Part shown: positions 60,796-64,000 of the stretch, in pieces
Numbering within the stretch: position 1 is the first letter of the stretch
How the letters are laid out: each line of letters begins with the position of its first letter
DNA from: a virus
IMG/VR virus record: IMGVR_UViG_3300017917_003446
Coordinates: 1-64,000 of that record
Strand: one strand, 5' to 3'
Length of the DNA: 64,000 bases
The notes under the pieces: generated by a model
The model's input: only the letters and a program-made list of their open reading frames with translations
Told to the model about the DNA's origin: nothing
Database searches by the model: none
Position numbers and translations under genes: made by a program

Positions 60796-60812
60796 TAAAG
60801 GGAGAAGAATAA

Positions 60813-61376
60813 ATGTCAACAACATTTAATGTTAATCAGTTTAAAGCAGCACTAGTTAATGGTGGTGCTCGCCCTAATCAGTTTGCTGTCCAACTTAGTT
60901 TTCCAACTTATGTTACCGGACAAGCAAATGCTGTTAGACGTGCACCATTTTTAGTTAACATTGCTGAGTTACCAGGTCAGACTGTAAATCCTGCAATTGT
61001 TCTTTACAGAGGCAGAGAGGTAAAATTTGCAGGCGATAGAGTTTTCGCACCTTGGACTATTACTGTTCTAAACGATGCAGACATGTCTATTAGAAATTCA
61101 TGTGAGCAGTGGATGAACGGTATGGATGATCTTGTATCAAAGATCGGAAGATTAAATCCTGCAGAATACCAAAGAGATTTGGATATATTCCAATTAGACA
61201 GAAATGGAAATATACTAAAAAGCTATAAATTAGTTAGTGCGTTTCCAATAGATGTTTCTCCTGTAGGATTAGATTTTGGCGCCAATGATACCATTTCATC
61301 ATTTTCAGTAACATGGCAGTACCAGCATTTTACGACTTCGCAAAATACTGGTTCTTCATTTGCTTTACCATTTTAA
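60813..61376 (+). CDS. 19: Tail tube protein gp19
   Basis: The 187-residue protein matches gp19: NVNQFKAALVNGGARPNQFAVQLSFP, AELPGQTVNPAIVLYRGREVKFAGDRVFAPWTITVLND and MSIRNSCEQWMNGM. It builds the inner tube. Preceded by the ribosome site GGGAG at 60799-60803. Confidence 0.95.
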   Translation: MSTTFNVNQFKAALVNGGARPNQFAVQLSFPTYVTGQANAVRRAPFLVNIAELPGQTVNPAIVLYRGREVKFAGDRVFAPWTITVLNDADMSIRNSCEQWMNGMDDLVSKIGRLNPAEYQRDLDIFQLDRNGNILKSYKLVSAFPIDVSPVGLDFGANDTISSFSVTWQYQHFTTSQNTGSSFALPF

Positions 61377-61392
61377 TAGTTGAATTTATAAT

Positions 61393-62913
61393 ATGGCGCT
61401 TTCGTTATTTGGCTACACAATATCTAAAGATGAACCGGCAAATCTGGAGGTAAGGAAGAATACCTTTATACCTCCAGATGACGACGAAGGCGCATCTGCG
61501 GTTGCTGGAGGTGGTTATTTTGGAACATATGTAGATTTAGATGCTACTGCAAAATCTGAATCTGAAGTAATTACTAAATACAGAGAGACGTCTATGTATT
61601 CAGACGTCTCTAATGCTATTGATGAAATAGTTACAGAAGCAATAGCAGGTACTGATACAGATAGATTAGTTGATATAAATTTAGATAATGTTTCTTTATC
61701 CGATAATATTAAATTAAGTATTAGAAATGAATTTTATTCCATACTTAGAATGTTGGAATTTAAATCTAAAGGTCAAGATATCTTTAGACGTTGGTATATA
61801 GATGGTAGAATTTACTATCAGAAAGTAATAGATAACACCAATCCAAGAAAAGGTGTTCTTGAGCTTAGATATATTGATCCAAGAAAAATTAAAAAAGTAA
61901 GAGATATTAAAAAGAAAAGATCTCCTTCTGGTATAGACATTATAGAAAAAATTGAAGAGTTTTACATTTATAATGAAAAAGGATTACGTTATACTCAGCA
62001 ATATGGCAATGTGCCAGGATTAAATCAGGGAATTAAAATATCACCTGATACTATTACATTTGTCCCATCGGGCGTAATGGATTTAGAAAAAAGTATTGTC
62101 TTAAGTTACTTGCATAAGGCGGTAAAGCCTGCCAATCAACTTAAGATGATGGAGGACTCCTTGGTAATTTATAGAATATCAAGAGCCCCTGAACGAAGAA
62201 TATTTTATATTGATGTTGGCAATTTACCCAAGATCAAAGCAGAACAATATTTGAAAGATGTAATGAATAAGTATCGTAATAAAATTGTTTACGATTCTAA
62301 TACAGGTGAGATTAAAGACGATAGAAAATTTATGTCAATGCTCGAAGATTTCTGGCTACCTCGCAGAGAAGGTGGTAGGGGCACAGAAATTACTACATTG
62401 CCAGGTGGCGAAAACTTGGGTCAGATAGATGATATAAATTACTTTAAGAATAAGTTGTATCAATCTTTAAATGTACCCATGTCTAGATTAGAAGCATCTA
62501 CAGGAATGAATTTCGGTAGGGCTGCTGAAATAACTAGAGATGAATTAAAATTTGGTAAGTTTGTAGATAAACTTCGCAAAAAATTTAATGAATTATTTAG
62601 TGATGTAATGCGAACACAACTTATTCTAAAAGGAATTATGACTGATTCTGATTGGAATGAAATTAAAGAGGATATTAATTTCATATATTCTCAGGACAGA
62701 TATTATTCAGAATTAAAGGATGCTGAAAATTTAAGAAATAGAGTAGATGTTCTTAATCAAATGGCACCGTTTATTGGGACGTACTTCAGTCAAGAATATG
62801 TTATGAAGAAAGTTTTAAGATATACCGATGATGAAATGATAGCGGTTAAAGAGCAAATCCAAAATGAGGGACCACCTCCACAACCAATAAATAATGCTGA
62901 GCCACAACAATAG
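61393..62913 (+). CDS. 20: Portal vertex protein gp20
   Basis: The 506-residue protein matches gp20: KYRETSMYSDVSNAIDEIVTEAIA, IFRRWYIDGRIYYQKVID, ELRYIDPRKIKKVRDIKKK, and FKNKLYQSLNVPMSRLEASTGMNFGRAAEITRDELKFGKF. The dodecameric portal starts capsid assembly and conducts DNA. The C-terminus is Pro/Gln-rich (PPPQPINNAEPQQ). Confidence 0.95.
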   Translation: MALSLFGYTISKDEPANLEVRKNTFIPPDDDEGASAVAGGGYFGTYVDLDATAKSESEVITKYRETSMYSDVSNAIDEIVTEAIAGTDTDRLVDINLDNVSLSDNIKLSIRNEFYSILRMLEFKSKGQDIFRRWYIDGRIYYQKVIDNTNPRKGVLELRYIDPRKIKKVRDIKKKRSPSGIDIIEKIEEFYIYNEKGLRYTQQYGNVPGLNQGIKISPDTITFVPSGVMDLEKSIVLSYLHKAVKPANQLKMMEDSLVIYRISRAPERRIFYIDVGNLPKIKAEQYLKDVMNKYRNKIVYDSNTGEIKDDRKFMSMLEDFWLPRREGGRGTEITTLPGGENLGQIDDINYFKNKLYQSLNVPMSRLEASTGMNFGRAAEITRDELKFGKFVDKLRKKFNELFSDVMRTQLILKGIMTDSDWNEIKEDINFIYSQDRYYSELKDAENLRNRVDVLNQMAPFIGTYFSQEYVMKKVLRYTDDEMIAVKEQIQNEGPPPQPINNAEPQQ

Positions 62914-62921
62914 GAGATATT

Positions 62922-63131
62922 ATGACTGATACTGTAGAAACAGAAATTGAAAATGAAGAAGAAACAACAACAAACGATGTTATTAGAAGTATGGTAGATA
63001 CTATTCTACAAGGCGATGCGGTAAATGCACAAGCAACCTTTGCTTCTTTAATGTCTGGTAAAGTTGCTGATGCCATAGACAATAGACGTTTAGATATATC
63101 ACAATCTTTATATTCGAGAGAAAAAGAATGA
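62922..63131 (+). CDS. 67: Prohead core protein, gp67-like
   Basis: The 69-residue acidic protein (EIENEEETTTND, then MVDTILQGDAVNAQATFASLMSGKVADAIDNRRLDI) has the small scaffold-core pattern that follows the portal in T4-like phages. It is a probable internal prohead core component removed by the protease. Overlaps the next gene by ATGA. Confidence 0.78.
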   Translation: MTDTVETEIENEEETTTNDVIRSMVDTILQGDAVNAQATFASLMSGKVADAIDNRRLDISQSLYSREKE

Positions 63132-63826
63132 AAGACTTTAAGTCCTTTAAAGTAGATATGTTCGAGGCAATGAATCGTAGCCCATATGCTATTGGTATGG
63201 CACAAGCTATGAAGTCAACAGGTGATAAACCGCCCTTAGAAAAATCTACAATAAAGAAAGCTCATAAAATTGCTAAGTCAATTATGAAAAATGAGTCAGT
63301 GGACGATGAAGGAAATATGGCAAGAGGTGAATTAATGCGCATGTCAAAGCAAGCAGCTGATCTTGCTATGATGATGACAGATGAAAAACAATTAGATGGG
63401 TGGGTGCAGGCAAAAATTACTAAAGCTGCAGATTATTTAGATTCTGCACACGATTATCTAATGTTTAGCAAACAAGAAGTAGATGAGAATCAACATTACT
63501 GTGCCAAGCATGTATACTCAGACATATTTGGTGAAGGTATTGTACTTGAAGCTGAACACGCTGAACCTAATGCCGATGGTGAAATTGAATGGTATACAGT
63601 AAAATTTGATCATGGTGACGAAGTGGTATTCACAGAAGACCTTACAATTCTTATGGCAGAATATCATAACAACCATAAGAAAAAGAAAGAGAAAAAAGAA
63701 AATGAGATGAATGAAAAACTTCATCCTAATCAGCAAAAGATAGATGTACATGAACCCGAAAAAGATGAAATCACTGCTGCTGATTTTGCCAAGTTACGTG
63801 CTATAAGAAAAGGTAAAGGAAAGTAA
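63128..63826 (+). CDS. Conserved prohead-region protein of T4-like phages
   Basis: The 232-residue protein has a helical domain, GNMARGELMRMSKQAADLAMMMTDEKQLDGWVQAKITKAADYLDSAHDYLMF (about 61-112), a beta segment GEIEWYTVKFDHGDEVVF, and a very Lys/Glu-rich end (HKKKKEKKENEMNEK). The first domain recurs in T4-like marine phages near the head genes. Probably part of the prohead core or a head-associated protein; not T4 gp68 by sequence alone. Confidence 0.7.
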   Translation: MKDFKSFKVDMFEAMNRSPYAIGMAQAMKSTGDKPPLEKSTIKKAHKIAKSIMKNESVDDEGNMARGELMRMSKQAADLAMMMTDEKQLDGWVQAKITKAADYLDSAHDYLMFSKQEVDENQHYCAKHVYSDIFGEGIVLEAEHAEPNADGEIEWYTVKFDHGDEVVFTEDLTILMAEYHNNHKKKKEKKENEMNEKLHPNQQKIDVHEPEKDEITAADFAKLRAIRKGKGK

Positions 63827-63829
63827 TAA

Positions 63830-64000
63830 ATGGCTGCTACAGTTACCATTCTTAAAAAGGTTAGACAACAAGCTATAGTAAAGGTAATAGGTGATGGTGT
63901 TGCTAACGTAGATATAAAAACCTTGGCATTAGCAGATGAAACTTTTGCTGATTATACAGGTAATGCCAACGTAACAATAAATTCTGTGCTTTGGTCATCA
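63830..64000 (+). CDS. Truncated virion-region protein (edge of window)
   Basis: An ATG at 63830, three bases after the upstream stop, opens a frame that runs to the window end (57 codons): MAATVTILKKVRQQAIVKVI, then GVANVDIKTLALADETFADYTGNANVTINSVLWSS. The all-beta pattern (IVKVIGDG...VLWSS) fits small structural proteins found near gp21/gp22 in marine T4-like phages. Function cannot be stated. Confidence 0.65.
   Translation, partial: MAATVTILKKVRQQAIVKVIGDGVANVDIKTLALADETFADYTGNANVTINSVLWSS

Noticed and set aside
1-64000. tRNA genes, integrase, homing endonucleases or photosynthesis genes
   Set aside because: None was recognised on either strand; no cloverleaf with CCA or intron-encoded nuclease motif was found by eye.

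Overview
The window is a 64 kb piece of a T4-like myovirus genome (class Caudoviricetes). The base composition is AT-rich and the genes are packed with ATGA/TAATG overlaps. Almost every T4 baseplate, neck, tail and packaging gene can be named from protein similarity: gp4, 5, 6, 7, 8, 13, 14, 15, 16, 17, 18, 19, 20, 25, 26, 32, 33, 48, 53, 54, 59 and 67. Gene order and the small conserved genes look most like marine or freshwater T4-like phages (cyanophage or pelagiphage relatives). There are no photosynthesis genes. A SleB-type wall hydrolase and a signal-peptide-bearing outer-membrane barrel protein imply a Gram-negative host. The exact host cannot be read from this window.

Layout. (1) 1-4636, plus strand: the coding half of a tmRNA (tag ANDDYFYQDLKLAA), an outer-membrane-like protein, a SleB hydrolase with a 3-TM partner, the late coactivator gp33, helicase loader gp59, ssDNA-binding gp32, and a secreted Lys/Glu/Pro-rich peptide. 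A bidirectional terminator follows at 4655-4676. (2) 9516-4675, minus strand: gp4, an unknown conserved protein, gp54, gp26 with a probable -1 frameshift extension, a holin-like membrane protein and the likely tape-measure protein. (3) 9559-33754, plus strand: tube cap gp48, wedge gp53, gp27-like hub, a two-gene gp5 spike carrying lysozyme-like and M15 peptidase domains, a PAAR tip, wedges gp25/6/7/8, a gp10-like DUF4815 protein split in two, and fibre genes ending in S74 chaperone or tandem lectin-like domains. (4) 33890-53379: an accessory island of glycosyltransferases, four 2-oxoglutarate/Fe(II) oxygenase domains, a sulfotransferase, an APS-kinase/nucleotidyltransferase fusion and a methyltransferase, wrapped around a 2,182-residue tail fibre. 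(5) 53421-64000: minor fibre proteins, neck gp13/14/15, terminase gp16/17, sheath gp18, tube gp19, portal gp20, prohead core proteins and a truncated gene at the edge.

How it works together. Most of the window is the late virion-assembly programme. T4-type late promoters (TATAAATA) sit before gp48 and gp4 (divergent), gp8, the giant fibre, the 53421 gene and the tail sheath. gp33 would couple late RNA polymerase to the replication machinery loaded by gp59 and gp32. The island lies inside the tail-fibre region, and its enzymes could hydroxylate, glycosylate, methylate and sulfate a target. Three neighbouring fibres carry collagen-like Gly-X-Y repeats, so the fibre itself is a reasonable candidate target. 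This is inference. The strongest unusual observations are the phage tmRNA half, the gp26 frameshift cassette (a dnaX-like Shine-Dalgarno plus T TTT TTC), and the putative fibre-decoration island with a PAPS-making and PAPS-using pair.
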